Shown here in pieces: positions 34,516 to 44,158 of a DNA stretch of 64,000 nucleotides (position 1 is its first letter; every line of letters begins with the position of its first letter). Source of the DNA: CAWCGU01 sp963795195. GTDB taxonomy: Bacteria; Actinomycetota; Thermoleophilia; Solirubrobacterales; 70-9. Both the position numbers and the translations under genes were made by a program. The stretch is taken from contig CAWCGU010000006.1 of the NCBI GenBank assembly GCA_963795195.1, positions 124,001 through 188,000 of the forward strand, in the 5' to 3' direction. Below the pieces are notes generated by a model. The model worked only from the letters and a program-made list of their open reading frames with translations, did no database searches and was not told where the DNA came from.

Positions 34516-35627
34516 CAGGCTCCTCCCGCCGGGCCGCCTCGATCGCCAGCGCCAATTCCTGATCGCGCCCGGAGACTTCGCCGTCGAGCTTGGCGCGCAG
34601 GGCTTCGCCGAGGCCGCGACCGATGGCCGGGCCCTGCGCGACGCCGGCAGAGAGCAGGTCGTCGCCGTCGATCTCGAGCGCGACCTGACTCCAGTGATCG
34701 ACGTAGTCCTCGATCCAGGAAGCACCCATCGCGCGGGCCAGCAACAGCACGACCCCGCTGTGCCCGGAGGCCGCTTCGACGACCTGCGACGGTCGTGGAC
34801 GGCGTCACCTTGGCGAGCTCGCGGGCACGCTCGCGCGGTTGGTCGCGCCTTCCGGCCTCTCCGGGAACGTGGCCCAGCGCAGCGGCCTGCATTGCCGCTG
34901 ATCGATCGGCGAGCTCAGACCACGGCGGGCCCTGTAGGAGGCGCATGACGCCTTCGATCAGCTCATCGGTGCCCGGCGGGAGCCTGAGCACTCCCCATTC
35001 CTCGAGCAGCTCGAAGCCTCGAAGCGCCTCAGGTTCGGCGGCGAGCTTGGTCATCTCGGCGTCGACGCGGTCAGCCGAAACGGTCGAGAGGTCCGCTCTG
35101 CCAGCCAACGCCTGGCTGCGCTCGTCGAGATCGAGTCCCAGGCGCGCACCGTAGCGCGCCCCTCGGAGCACGCGCGTCGGGTCGTCCCTGAACGAATCGG
35201 GATGCATGACCCGCAGCAGCGAGGACTCCAGGTCGGCGAACCCGCCGAGCGGATCTATCAGCTTCGGCTCCCCGAACAGCGGCACCGCCATCGCGTTGAC
35301 CGTGAAGTCGCGTCGCGCCAGGTCCTCCACCAGCGTCGCCGGCTCAACATCGGGCAGGGCACCCGGTGCGGAATAGCTCTCGGCTCGCGTGGAGGCGAGA
35401 TCGACGCGCCTGTCGCCGCTGCGAACGATCGCTGTGCGAAACCGATCGTGCTGGACAATCTCACCTCCGAGCTTTGCGGCGATGTCGGCGACGTCGCCCT
35501 CAACCGCCACGTCGAGGTCGGGGCGATCATTTCGAACGAGGGCGAGGTCCCGCACTGCACCGCCGACGAGGTAGATGCGAGCGTCGCCCGCGGCGCAGCG
35601 CAACGCATCCAGGTCGAGCCGCGCCAC
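34502..35627 (-). pseudogene. CCA tRNA nucleotidyltransferase / poly(A) polymerase, frameshifted
   Basis: Class II nucleotidyltransferase. The head domain has YLVGGAVRDLAL and the metal-binding DLD in RPDLDVAVEGD (about residue 35), with RRDFTVNAMA next. The C-terminal tail domain (ARAMGASWIEDYVDHW, GPAIGRGLGEAL) is in a different frame; the frames meet near 34784-34790. Removing one base joins STTV to QVVEAASGHSG and gives about 375 aa. Error likely. GTG start, since the frame is closed by TGA just upstream. Confidence 0.87.
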
Positions 35628-35688
35628 CCGCGAAAGCAGCTCGGCGACCTCTCATTTCGACCGTTGGCGGCATGGTTGGTCTCGTAGC

Positions 35689-37267
35689 ATGACGGCGATG
35701 AGTCGCCCCAAGACCTTCGGGTCCCTGAGAAAGGTCTGGCGCTCCTGGCCGGTCGACCGTCGTCTCTCGGCGGTGGCGACAATCGCTCTGGTCGCGGCCA
35801 GCTTCGTGGTCGTCGGCTACACGACTGCAAAGCGGCCAGGCGACAAGGGCTGTCCTCCTCCGTGTTCGCTCGACCTGCGCGCCCGCGAGGCGCCCGAGAC
35901 CCGCGGGACGCCCGCCAAGCAGCGCGATCAAACCGTCAACTGGCCGATGTTCGGTTACGACGAAGCGCGCACCAAGTACTTCCCGACCGACGGGGTGAAG
36001 CCGCCCTTTCGTCCGATCTGGGGCTGGGATTCCGGCGAGCTGCTCGAGTTCGCGCCGATCGTCGTCGACGACGTGCTTTACGGGGTCAAGAACGACGGCA
36101 CGATGTTCGCGCTCGACGCCCGCGACAACGGCAAGGTGCTCTGGCAGAAGTCAGCCGGAAAGCTGGCCGCGATGGCGCCCGCATATAGCCACGGCGTTCT
36201 CTATGGCGTCACCCTCGAACCCGGCAGCGTCTTCGCGATGCGGGCCAAGGACGGCAAGATGCTCTGGCAGCGCGACATGCCGGGGCGTGTCGAGTCCTCG
36301 CCGGTCGTTCACAACGGCAGGGTCATCGTCGGCTGCGAGTGCGCGGCGGTGTATCGCCCTCGACGTCAAGGACGGGTCCGAGGTCTGGAGCACGTCGACC
36401 GCCGGCGAGGTCAAGGCCGCGCTCGCGATCTCAAGCGGCATCGTCTACGTCGGCGACTACGCCGGGCAGATGTACGCGCTACGCGCCGCCGACGGCGGCA
36501 TCCAATGGACGTCGTCGGGCCAGGGATCTAGCTTCGGTGTCGCCGGCCGCTTCTACTCGACGCCCGCTGTCGCCTACGGCCGTGTCTACGTGGGCAGCGT
36601 TGACGGCCGCGTCTACAGCTTCGACGCCCGGAATGGCGAGCTGGCCTGGAGCCAGTCGACCGGCGACTGGGTCTACGGCGGCGTCGTCACGGCCGACCCG
36701 CCGGGCGCCCCGCCGACGGTCCTCGCCGGATCCTTCGACAACCACGCCTACGCCTTCGACGCCGCCAACGGCGAAGTTCGCTGGAGCCGCGACGTCGGCG
36801 CGATCATCTCCGGCGCCGGCAGCGTCATCGGCGACATCTACTACGTCGCCACCCTCGGCGATCGCACCTTCGGCCTCGACGTGGCCAGCGGCGAGGTGCG
36901 CTTTGAGCGAAACCGTGGCCAGTACAACCCCGCGATCACGGACGGCAAGCGCATCTACTTCACCGGTTACTCGGGGATCACGGCTTACGTTCCCAAGAAG
37001 AAGCAGGACCAGAGGGCGCGGGGAAATGGCAACAGGAGTTCTGACGGAGCCGGCCAGCCCGCCAAACCGGGCGCGGGCGGCGGCGGCGAGCGAAGCGCAA
37101 ACCAGGGCCAGGGCGGTCCGGGCCAGGGCGAGAACAGCAGCAGGGGCCCAGGCCAGGGCGATCGGGGCCAGGACGGCCAGAGCCAGGACGGCGAGGGGCC
37201 GGCGAAGAACCAAGGCAGGGGCGAGGCACAGAGGGCTGGCGCTCGCGACGGCCGCGGGCAGTCCTAG
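35689..37267 (+). pseudogene. PQQ-type beta-propeller protein, single-base frameshift
   Basis: A membrane-anchored or secreted protein: TM/signal at residues 27-45, then BamB-like propeller blades (DVLYGVKNDGTMFALDARDNG, VYVGSVDGRVYSFDARNGE, GSFDNHAYAFDAANGE), about 395 residues of propeller. An extra C near 36355 splits the frame; removing it gives AVYALDVKDGSEVW. The last 80 residues are Gly/Gln/Arg-rich and low-complexity. Divergent from the CCA gene with about 60 bp between. Ligand and partner unknown. Confidence 0.82.
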
Positions 37268-37471
37268 CGGCGGACTTCGGTGAGCGTGCACTTGGGGTCG
37301 CTCGACCCAAATCGCACTCTCCGTTTCGAGCCCGGATTTCGTCCACCCGGGCGCTTTGGGTCCCGCGCCGGCGCTCTTGGTGCCTTTGCTGCTGCCGTTC
37401 GGCGCGCCGCACCCCACCAGCGGCCCCGACGTCAGCCCCGCCCTCGCCCGCGCCCCGGCCTCCCAGCCCGC
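37268..37471. other. Intergenic with palindrome copy 2
   Basis: A 204-bp convergent gap between the PQQ gene and hisF. It holds the palindrome at 37280-37323; the rest is GC-rich with no defensible gene. Confidence 0.5.
37280..37323. repeat. 44-bp imperfect palindrome, copy 2
   Basis: Arms GTGAGCGTGCACTTGGGGTC and a right arm starting GACCCAAATCGCAC around a 4-nt loop. It shares both arms with copy 1 at 23703-23749, though the neighbouring genes are unrelated. Confidence 0.8.
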
Positions 37472-38287
37472 TCAGCGAGCCGTGTCGATCTCCCGCACCG
37501 GGATCCCGCAGGCCGCGAGGTGTTGCTTCGCATCGGCTACACGGTAGGTCCCGTAGTGGAAGATCGACGCGCAGAGCACTGCGTCGGCCCCACCTTCGGT
37601 GATCGCCTCGGAGAGGTGGCGCAGCTCGCCGGCCCCGCCTGACGCGATCACGGGGATCGACACCGCATCCGCGACCGCACGGGTCAGCTCCAGCTCGTAG
37701 CCGTCGTTTGTGCCGTCGCGGTCCATGCTGGTCAGCAGCACCTCCCCCGCCCCGCGCTCGCTCGCCTCTCGGGCCCAGGCGACCGCGTCGCGGCCCTCGA
37801 CCCGCTCGCGACCGCCCTTGACGTAGACGCCGTATTGCGCAGGCCCGGCAAGAGCGGACGCGTCAGCGGAGGATCCTGACGACGCTTCCTTCTTCGCGTC
37901 GATCGCGATCACGACGCACTGGGCCCCAAAGACCTCGGCCAGCTCGGTGAGCAGCTCTGGACGCGCCAGCGCCGAGGAGTTCACGGAGACCTTGTCGGCG
38001 CCGGCGTCCAGCACAGCCTGGGCGTCCTCGACGGACCGAATCCCGCCGCCGATCGTGAACGGGATGAAGACGTTGTCGGCCGTGCGCTTCGCCAGCTCCA
38101 CGATCGTGTCGCGGGCCTCGTGCGAGGCGGTGATGTCGAGGAAGACCAGCTCGTCGGCTCCCTCGGCGTCGTAGCGCTCGGCCAGCTCGACCGGGTCGCC
38201 GGCGTCGCGGATGTCGACGAAGTTCGTGCCCTTGACGACGCGCCCGCGATCGACATCGAGGCAGGGAATGACCCGCTTGAGGACCAC
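37472..38287 (-). CDS. hisF: Imidazole glycerol phosphate synthase, cyclase subunit
   Basis: A 271-aa TIM barrel that with HisH makes IGP and AICAR. CLDVDRGRVVKG (catalytic Asp), TIGGGIRSVEDA, SVNSSAL and LTSMDRDGTNDGY (second catalytic Asp) are present. About 14 extra Ser/Ala residues (EASSGSSADASALAG) follow VIAIDAK compared with typical 253-aa HisF. GTG start. Separated from hisA by two other genes. Confidence 0.96.
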   Translation of the reverse strand: MVLKRVIPCLDVDRGRVVKGTNFVDIRDAGDPVELAERYDAEGADELVFLDITASHEARDTIVELAKRTADNVFIPFTIGGGIRSVEDAQAVLDAGADKVSVNSSALARPELLTELAEVFGAQCVVIAIDAKKEASSGSSADASALAGPAQYGVYVKGGRERVEGRDAVAWAREASERGAGEVLLTSMDRDGTNDGYELELTRAVADAVSIPVIASGGAGELRHLSEAITEGGADAVLCASIFHYGTYRVADAKQHLAACGIPVREIDTAR

Positions 38288-38298
38288 CGGCCTAAAGT

Positions 38299-38544
38299 TC
38301 AGCCTCGGCGCGCGCCGTCGAGCGCTCGCCCGGCGAGCTCCCAGGCTCGCGCCCTTTCACGATCGACGAGGTTCTGCGGGAATCCGCGCGACTTGCGCAG
38401 CAATCCCAAGAACTCCTTGCGCTCGGCGTCCGTCAACGCGGCGCGCGCCGCCGTGCCCTTGCGGTAGACGAACTGTCCCGCGATCATCACCTTCGCCCAG
38501 GGAATCCTGCGGGCTGCGGTGATCACTGTGGCGGGACCGGGCAT
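38299..38544 (-). CDS. Conserved-looking small protein, function unknown
   Basis: An 81-aa basic protein without TM segments (AGQFVYRKGTAARAALTDAERKEFLGLLRKS). ATG start, no gap conflict with its neighbours, and codon use like the rest of the his region support it as real. It does not match any family I recognise; its place just before hisF suggests co-transcription only. Confidence 0.55.
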   Translation of the reverse strand: MPGPATVITAARRIPWAKVMIAGQFVYRKGTAARAALTDAERKEFLGLLRKSRGFPQNLVDRERARAWELAGRALDGARRG

Positions 38545-38577
38545 AGCTGAGAATGTATCCCCCCGGTGGCTGCCTGA

Positions 38578-39081
38578 TTAGAGCCGGCGCTGCATCAACA
38601 CGAGATCGATCCAGCGCTCGAACTTGAAGCCGACCTCCGGCATGCGGCCGACCTCCTCGAAACCGAGCCTGCGGTGGAACTCGATCGACCCCGTCGTCTC
38701 GGCGTCGATGCCGGCCACCATCGTGCGCATGCCCGCGGCCGCAGCCCGCTCGATCAGTTCGTTCACAAGCGCCCTGCCGATCCCGCGGCCGCGGAAGCCG
38801 TCGCGGACGTGGACGGTGAGCTCGACCGTGAAACGGTATCCCGAGCCGACCCGAAAGCTCCCGTAGGAGGCGAAGCCGACCACCTCGCCTCCGAGCACCG
38901 CGACGATCACCGGATAGCCGTTGCCGGCTCGCTGGGTGAACCACCCACGGCGCTCGGAGAGATCGACCGGACCGTCACGCCAGACCGCGGTGGTGGTGAC
39001 GATCACCTGATTGAAGATCTCGCGGATCGCCGCGACGTCAGTGTCGGCGGCGTCTCTGATCTCCACTGCCTGTCCGCTCAT
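38578..39081 (-). CDS. GNAT acetyltransferase, phosphinothricin/methionine-derivative type
   Basis: A 167-aa GNAT with EIFNQVIVTTTAVW near the N-terminus, HVRDGFRGRGIGRALV as the acetyl-CoA loop, and FHRRLGFEEVGRMPEVGFKF at the C-terminus, as in PAT/MnaT proteins that acetylate phosphinothricin or methionine sulfoximine. Substrate is inferred. Overlaps hisA by 4 bp, so it is in the his operon. Confidence 0.85.
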   Translation of the reverse strand: MSGQAVEIRDAADTDVAAIREIFNQVIVTTTAVWRDGPVDLSERRGWFTQRAGNGYPVIVAVLGGEVVGFASYGSFRVGSGYRFTVELTVHVRDGFRGRGIGRALVNELIERAAAAGMRTMVAGIDAETTGSIEFHRRLGFEEVGRMPEVGFKFERWIDLVLMQRRL

Positions 39082-39824
39082 GCCGAGGTCGCGGCGTCCA
39101 GCGCCGCCTGGCCCTCGGCGACGGTGAACCGCTCCTCGTAGAGCGCCATGCCGACGATCACACCGGCAAGGCCGGGGAGTGCTGCGGCCGCCAGAGCCTT
39201 GAGGTGATCGAGCGAGCCGATCCCGCCGGAATAGATCAAACCGGCGCCGCCGCCCGCGGCCGCGGCGGCCACGCCATCGAGCCCGTCGAGCACCGGGCCG
39301 CTCAGCATTCCGTCGACCTCGATCGGCGTGTAAATGAAACCATGCACTCCCTGGTTGACCATCGCCGCGACGAGATCCCCCGGCTCAGTTGTCCCCTCTT
39401 CGACCCAACCGGAATGGGCCACGTGGCCGCCGCGTACGTCGAGGGCGACGCGGATGCGTTCGCCGTGTGCCTCGACCAGGGCGCCGACCATCTGTGGGTC
39501 ACTGAGCGCGGCTGTGCCCAGCACCGCCCACTCGGCGCCAGCCGCCAGCACATGGTCGACCGAAACCGAGTCGCGCAGTCCGCCGCCGACCTGGACCGGC
39601 ACACCGACGCCGCGCACGATCCGCTCGACATGGTGGGCGTTGAGGGGACGGCCCTCGCGGGCGCCGTCGAGGTCGACCACATGCAGTGCTCGTGCACCGG
39701 CGTCGACCCAGCGGATCGCGGCGGCGAGCGGATCGTCGTCGAAAACCCGCTCGCGCTCGTAGTCGCCCTGAGTCAGCCGCACGGCCTTGCCGTCGCGGAT
39801 GTCGATGGCCGGGTAGAGGATCAC
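39078..39824 (-). CDS. hisA: ProFAR isomerase
   Basis: A 248-aa TIM barrel converting ProFAR to PRFAR in histidine synthesis. YPAIDIRDGKAVRLTQGDY (catalytic Asp), VQVGGGLRD and YTPIEVDGML (second Asp) are present. In actinobacteria a bifunctional PriA (HisA/TrpF) is common; sequence alone cannot say whether this one also acts on PRA. GTG start overlapping hisH. Confidence 0.94.
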   Translation of the reverse strand: MILYPAIDIRDGKAVRLTQGDYERERVFDDDPLAAAIRWVDAGARALHVVDLDGAREGRPLNAHHVERIVRGVGVPVQVGGGLRDSVSVDHVLAAGAEWAVLGTAALSDPQMVGALVEAHGERIRVALDVRGGHVAHSGWVEEGTTEPGDLVAAMVNQGVHGFIYTPIEVDGMLSGPVLDGLDGVAAAAAGGGAGLIYSGGIGSLDHLKALAAAALPGLAGVIVGMALYEERFTVAEGQAALDAATSA

Positions 39825-40450
39825 GCCGGCACGGGAGAGCTGCAGAGCGCGGCAAAGTTCGAGAGCAGGCGCAGGCCGGCCGAACTCGACTTCTCGGGGT
39901 GGAACTGGACGCCGTAGACCGGTGGTCGGGCAACCGCGCAGACGAAGGTCTCACCGTAGCCGGCCGTGCCGAGCGTGTCGTCATCCGCGCCCGGGACGGG
40001 GCAGAAGGAGTGCACGAAGTAGAAGGGCGTGTGCTCGCCGAGGCCTTCTACCAGCTCAGCGCCGCCGCTCCAGCTGACCGGGGACCAACCGATGTGCGGG
40101 AGCTTGAGGCCGTCGGCGCGTAGCTCTCGCACCTCGCCCGCAAGCAGTCCGAGTCCGTCAGAGCCCTCGATCTCTGTCGAGCGCTCGAACAGCAGCTGCA
40201 GGCCGAGGCAGATGCCGAGCAGCGGCTTTCCCTGATCGACGGCGGCGTCGATCAGCTCGTCGAATCCGCGGTCACGAATGCGCCGCATCGCCTCGGGGAA
40301 GGCACCGACGCCCGGCAGGATCAGCCCGTCACAGCCGGCCGCGATCTCCGGATCGGTGGTGCGCAGCGCCTTGACCCCGACGTGCTCGAGGGCCTTTTCG
40401 ACGGAGCGCAGGTTGCCCATGCCGTAGTCGAGTACGGCGATTCGCGTCAT
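39821..40450 (-). CDS. hisH: Imidazole glycerol phosphate synthase, glutaminase subunit
   Basis: A 209-aa class I amidotransferase. The nucleophile Cys is in LLGICLGLQLLF (about residue 80), and the His and Glu lie in VQFHPEKSS. It feeds ammonia to HisF. Confidence 0.96.
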   Translation of the reverse strand: MTRIAVLDYGMGNLRSVEKALEHVGVKALRTTDPEIAAGCDGLILPGVGAFPEAMRRIRDRGFDELIDAAVDQGKPLLGICLGLQLLFERSTEIEGSDGLGLLAGEVRELRADGLKLPHIGWSPVSWSGGAELVEGLGEHTPFYFVHSFCPVPGADDDTLGTAGYGETFVCAVARPPVYGVQFHPEKSSSAGLRLLSNFAALCSSPVPA

Positions 40451-40459
40451 CGCTATTAC

Positions 40460-41050
40460 CTACTCGGTCAGCGTGCCCTTGGTGGAGGGCACGCCCGTCT
40501 CTTCGGGATCGATCGAGGCAGCCTCCCGCAGGGCGCGTGCGAACGCCTTGAAGCAGGCCTCGATCAGGTGGTGGGCGTTGGAGCCGTAGCGGGTTCCGAG
40601 GTGCACGGTCAGCTTCGCGTTTGTGGCCACAGCTCGGAAGAACTCCTCGGAGAGCTCGGAGTCGAACCCTGCGATCGAGACGTGCGGCAGGTCGGACTCG
40701 AACAGGCAGAACGGCCGCCCCGAGATGTCGAGTGAGCAGACACCGAGCGCCTCATCCATCGGTACCGCGGTGGAGGCGTAGCGGCGGATGCCCGAGCGGT
40801 CGCCGAGCGCCTTGTCAAGGGCCTGCCCGAGCGCGATGCCGACATCCTCCACCGTGTGGTGTGCCCCAGTCTTCAGGTCTCCGTCGGCGCTGACCCGCAG
40901 GCCGAGCCGCCCGTGGCGGCCGAGCAGGTCGAGCATGTGGTCGAAGAAGCCGACCCCGGTCTCGACGACGACCTCGCCGCCGTCGAGATCGACTGCGACG
41001 GAGACCTTGGTCTCCTTGGTCTGGCGGTTGATTTCAGCGCTGCGGGTCAT
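40460..41050 (-). CDS. hisB: Imidazoleglycerol-phosphate dehydratase
   Basis: A 196-aa single-function HisB. Manganese-binding repeats FFDHMLDLLGRHG, GAHHTVEDVGIALGQ and NAHHLIEACFKAFARAL are intact. ATG 41050 follows GGAG; the longer open frame upstream crosses the hairpin repeat and is not coding. No HisN phosphatase domain is fused. Confidence 0.96.
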   Translation of the reverse strand: MTRSAEINRQTKETKVSVAVDLDGGEVVVETGVGFFDHMLDLLGRHGRLGLRVSADGDLKTGAHHTVEDVGIALGQALDKALGDRSGIRRYASTAVPMDEALGVCSLDISGRPFCLFESDLPHVSIAGFDSELSEEFFRAVATNAKLTVHLGTRYGSNAHHLIEACFKAFARALREAASIDPEETGVPSTKGTLTE

Positions 41051-41069
41051 GGGGCTCTCCGCTCCTTGA

Positions 41070-41100
41070 GGGGTCAGACCCCAGGGGTCAGACCCCTGGG
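41070..41100. repeat. Tandem GGGGTCAGACCCC hairpin between hisB and hisD
   Basis: GGGGTCAGACCCC occurs twice in a row (41070-41082 and 41084-41096). CCAGGGGT pairs with ACCCCTGG around CAG to form a strong hairpin. It lies inside the his run, so it may attenuate or process the transcript. This motif resembles a REP-like interspersed repeat. Confidence 0.7.
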
Positions 41101-41130
41101 CACGACAGACCTCTGGATGTGTCGGTTCCT

Positions 41131-42414
41131 CTATACGTTCTCTCCGGCGCGATACCTGGCTGATTCTCCATGCACCGGCAGACCCTCCGCACGGGCGATC
41201 GTGTTCACCGTTGGCGCCAGGGCCCGTGCGGCGGCGCTTGGAATGGTGACGATCGAGGTGCGGCGCATGAATGTACCCGGCCCAAGCGGCCCCCCGTAGC
41301 GCGTGGCGCCGCCGGTCGGCAGGACGTGATTGGAGCCGGCCGCGTAGTCCCCGAATGCGGTCGCGCCACCGGCGCCGAGGAAGATGCACCCTGCCAGCCG
41401 GGCACGGGCCGAGATCTCGTCAACGCCGTCGAAGGCGAGTTGCAGGTGCTCGGGGGCAAAGGCGTCGACGAGGTCGAGCGCGGCCTGGATTCCGGTCGAT
41501 TTGACGATCGCGAGGCAGGCCTCGGTCACGCTCGGCCTGCTCTGCGCGATCTCGATCACGTTTTGCTCGACGAGGTCGAGCAATCGCGCATCGGGCGAGA
41601 CGATCAACAGCGGGCTGTCCTCACCGTGCTCGGCCTGGGCGCACAGATCCAGGGCAAGGGCCCACGGATCGGCGACACCGTCGGCCACGATCGCGAGCTC
41701 ACTGGGCCCAGCGACGCCGTCGATCCCAACACGCCCGGCGACGATGCGCTTGGCGGCGGTCACGAAGCGGTTACCGGGTCCGGCGATGACGTCGACCCTG
41801 GGCACGGTCTCGGTGCCGAAGGCGAGGGCGCCGATCGCCTGGGCGCCCCCGATCGCGTAGACCTCGGTGAGGTTGAGGATCTTGCAGGCGGTCAGCACGA
41901 CCGGATTCGGGCGCCCACCCACACCGGGTGGCGTAACGACGGCGAGGCGCCCAACCCCGGCGACCAGCGCCGGGATCGCACACATCAGGACCGACGAGGG
42001 ATAGGCGGCCCGGCCGCCGGGGGCGTAGACGCCGGCACGCGGAACGGGATCCTCGCGAATCTCGATGCGCTGGCCGTCCGGCATGTCGATCACGGCGCCG
42101 CCGGGTGCGCCCATCTCGGCTCGGGCCACCTCAACGATGTTCTTGGCAGCGGTCTCGAGCGCCTCGCGAACGCCGGCGTCGATCATCCCCGGCGCGGCCT
42201 CGATCGCCTCGGGGTCTACGCGCAGGTCGTCGGGAACGTCGTCGCCGTAGTGCTCGGCGACCTCGCGAACTCCCTCGTCCCCACGGGTCGCGACCGCTCG
42301 CAGAATCCGCTGCACGTCGCCGCTGACCTCGGACAGCGTCGGTCCGAACGAGCGAACCTCGGCCGCCATGCGAGGAGCGTCGAGGCCATCCCATTCAACG
42401 CGCTTGATGATCAC
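41131..42414 (-). CDS. hisD: Histidinol dehydrogenase
   Basis: A 427-aa zinc enzyme doing the last two oxidations of histidine synthesis. YAPGGRAAYPSSVLM, DVIAGPGNRFVTAAKR, GPSELAIVAD, AEHGEDSPLLIVS (zinc ligands) and AGSNHVLPTGGATRY are present. GTG start in a GTGA overlap with the hisG stop. Confidence 0.97.
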   Translation of the reverse strand: MIIKRVEWDGLDAPRMAAEVRSFGPTLSEVSGDVQRILRAVATRGDEGVREVAEHYGDDVPDDLRVDPEAIEAAPGMIDAGVREALETAAKNIVEVARAEMGAPGGAVIDMPDGQRIEIREDPVPRAGVYAPGGRAAYPSSVLMCAIPALVAGVGRLAVVTPPGVGGRPNPVVLTACKILNLTEVYAIGGAQAIGALAFGTETVPRVDVIAGPGNRFVTAAKRIVAGRVGIDGVAGPSELAIVADGVADPWALALDLCAQAEHGEDSPLLIVSPDARLLDLVEQNVIEIAQSRPSVTEACLAIVKSTGIQAALDLVDAFAPEHLQLAFDGVDEISARARLAGCIFLGAGGATAFGDYAAGSNHVLPTGGATRYGGPLGPGTFMRRTSIVTIPSAAARALAPTVNTIARAEGLPVHGESARYRAGENV

Positions 42415-43118
42415 GGTCGGGTCACCTCCCTCAGATCTCTCACCAGACCGTCGACCTCCTCAGCTCGAAGCTTGTGGGAAATCCGGTTGGCGACGAGGCG
42501 GGCGGTCGACTCCGCAATCTCCTCGCGCACCTCGAGATCGTTCTCTTTCAGTGTCCGGCCGGTGTCGACGAGGTCAACGATGCCATCGGCAAGCCCCGCC
42601 AGCGGGGCGAGTTCGACCGAGCCCTTGACCTCGATCACCTCCGCCTGGCGACCGGTGCTCTCGAAATAGCGCTCGGCGGTGCGCGGGTACTTGGTCGCGA
42701 TCCGCATCGCCCCGAGGCGCCGCTCGGATTCGCCGAGCCGTTGATCACCGGCTCGGCATGCGAGCACCATGCGGCAGGCGCCAAGGCCGAGGTCGAGGAG
42801 TTCGTAGACGGCCCGGTCTGACTGCTCGGTGAGCACGTCCTTTCCGACCACACCAAGGTCGGCTGCGCCCGCCTCGACATAGGTGGGAACGTCGGACGGT
42901 CGCATCGTGATGATCGTCAGGCGGCGGCCGTCCTCCCCCTTCCAGGCGACGTCGAATACAAGGGAGCGGGAGCCGGCGCGCAGTGGACCCGTGTCGGCGC
43001 CGACCTCGTCGAGCATGTCGAGGGTCGGCTCGAAGAGCGCACCACCGGGCACGGCGAGCTTCAACGACCCGCCCGGGCGGGTGCCCAGTGTCCCGGCGAC
43101 CGACTGGCCCATCATCAC
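42411..43118 (-). CDS. hisG: ATP phosphoribosyltransferase, short form
   Basis: A 235-aa catalytic subunit of the first histidine step. The PRPP loop is in LVDTGRTLKENDL and the DLGVVGKDVL segment is typical. The C-terminal regulatory domain of long HisG is missing, so it needs HisZ, encoded next to it with a 4-bp overlap. GAGGAGGGG precedes a GTGATGATG cluster; any of the three may start. Confidence 0.94.
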   Translation of the reverse strand: MMMGQSVAGTLGTRPGGSLKLAVPGGALFEPTLDMLDEVGADTGPLRAGSRSLVFDVAWKGEDGRRLTIITMRPSDVPTYVEAGAADLGVVGKDVLTEQSDRAVYELLDLGLGACRMVLACRAGDQRLGESERRLGAMRIATKYPRTAERYFESTGRQAEVIEVKGSVELAPLAGLADGIVDLVDTGRTLKENDLEVREEIAESTARLVANRISHKLRAEEVDGLVRDLREVTRP

Positions 43119-44107
43119 TGCCCCTCCTCGGCCTGAGCGATGTGCAGGCGCTCCATATAGAGAGCGAACCCGGCGGCGGGCAGGGGGCGGCCGAAGCGGC
43201 CCATCAGCTCGTCGTAGCGACCGCCTCCGCCGATGATGTGGCCGAGCGCGGGGTCATAGACCTCGACGATCGCGCCGGAGTAGTAGCCAAGATCGCGCAG
43301 CAGGCCGAGATCGAGCTGTACGCGGTCGGCCACACCGGCCTGCTCGAGCGCTTCGTAGGTGACCGCCAGCCGCTCGATGGCGCGCCCGGCCGCTTCGCCC
43401 CCGAGTTCGCGTGCCCGGTCGAGCACGGAGGCGTCACCGCGCAGGCCCGGAACTGCGACCAGCGCCGCGCGCGCAGCCGGGTCCAGGTCCAGCTCGGCGG
43501 CCTGTGTCTCGAGCCCGACGAAGTCGTGATTGGCCAGCGAGGCCAGCAACTCCTCGCAGGGCCCGGCATCGACCCCGAGTTCGCGCAGCAGCTGCAGATA
43601 CAGGTTGGCGTCGCCGAGGCCGATCACCGCGCGGTCGAGCTCGGCCGCGTCGAGCGCGGCGGAGAGCACGGAGACGACCTCGACCGTCCCGGCCGGCGCC
43701 TCCAGCCCGATCAGCTCGACACCCGCCTGACGGAACTCGCGCATCTGGCCGCGCTGCGGAGTCACGGCCCGGAAGGCGTTGCCGATGTAGTAAAGGCGCA
43801 GGGGCAACTCCGCCTCGCCGTAGCGGTCGGAGACGAGGCGGGCGATCGGCAGCGTCATGTCGGAGCGCATCGCCAACAGCTCCCCGGACTCGTCGAAGAA
43901 TCTGTGTGAGGAAACTGGGCCGCGGCCGGGAGCGTCGGCCGCCAGCTCCCCGCGCGCAAGCACCTCGTCGTACTCGATCGTCGGCGTTCGCACCTCGCCG
44001 TATCCGCGCGCCTCGAAGACCTCGGAGAGCGCGCGCTCGAGGCGTCGCAGCTCCCGCATTTCGTCGGGAAGCACGTCGCGGGTGCCGGGTGGAATCGGGT
44101 GGATCAT
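43115..44107 (-). CDS. hisZ: ATP phosphoribosyltransferase regulatory subunit
   Basis: A 330-aa HisRS-like paralogue without aminoacylation role. Motif 2 region (MRSDMTLPIARLVSDRYG then YYIGNAFRAVTPQRGQMREF) and motif 3 (IIGGGGRYDELMGRFG) resemble class II synthetases. Pairing with short HisG supports HisZ over a true HisS. Lies 51 bp after murA. Confidence 0.93.
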   Translation of the reverse strand: MIHPIPPGTRDVLPDEMRELRRLERALSEVFEARGYGEVRTPTIEYDEVLARGELAADAPGRGPVSSHRFFDESGELLAMRSDMTLPIARLVSDRYGEAELPLRLYYIGNAFRAVTPQRGQMREFRQAGVELIGLEAPAGTVEVVSVLSAALDAAELDRAVIGLGDANLYLQLLRELGVDAGPCEELLASLANHDFVGLETQAAELDLDPAARAALVAVPGLRGDASVLDRARELGGEAAGRAIERLAVTYEALEQAGVADRVQLDLGLLRDLGYYSGAIVEVYDPALGHIIGGGGRYDELMGRFGRPLPAAGFALYMERLHIAQAEEGQ

Positions 44108-44158
44108 GAGCTGGTCTCGCTGCGCCCTGCGGTGGGCGCGGGATTTGAAGGACCCAGC

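Noticed and set aside
43115..44107. Histidyl-tRNA synthetase
   Set aside because: Length (330 aa), lack of an anticodon domain and overlap with short hisG indicate HisZ.
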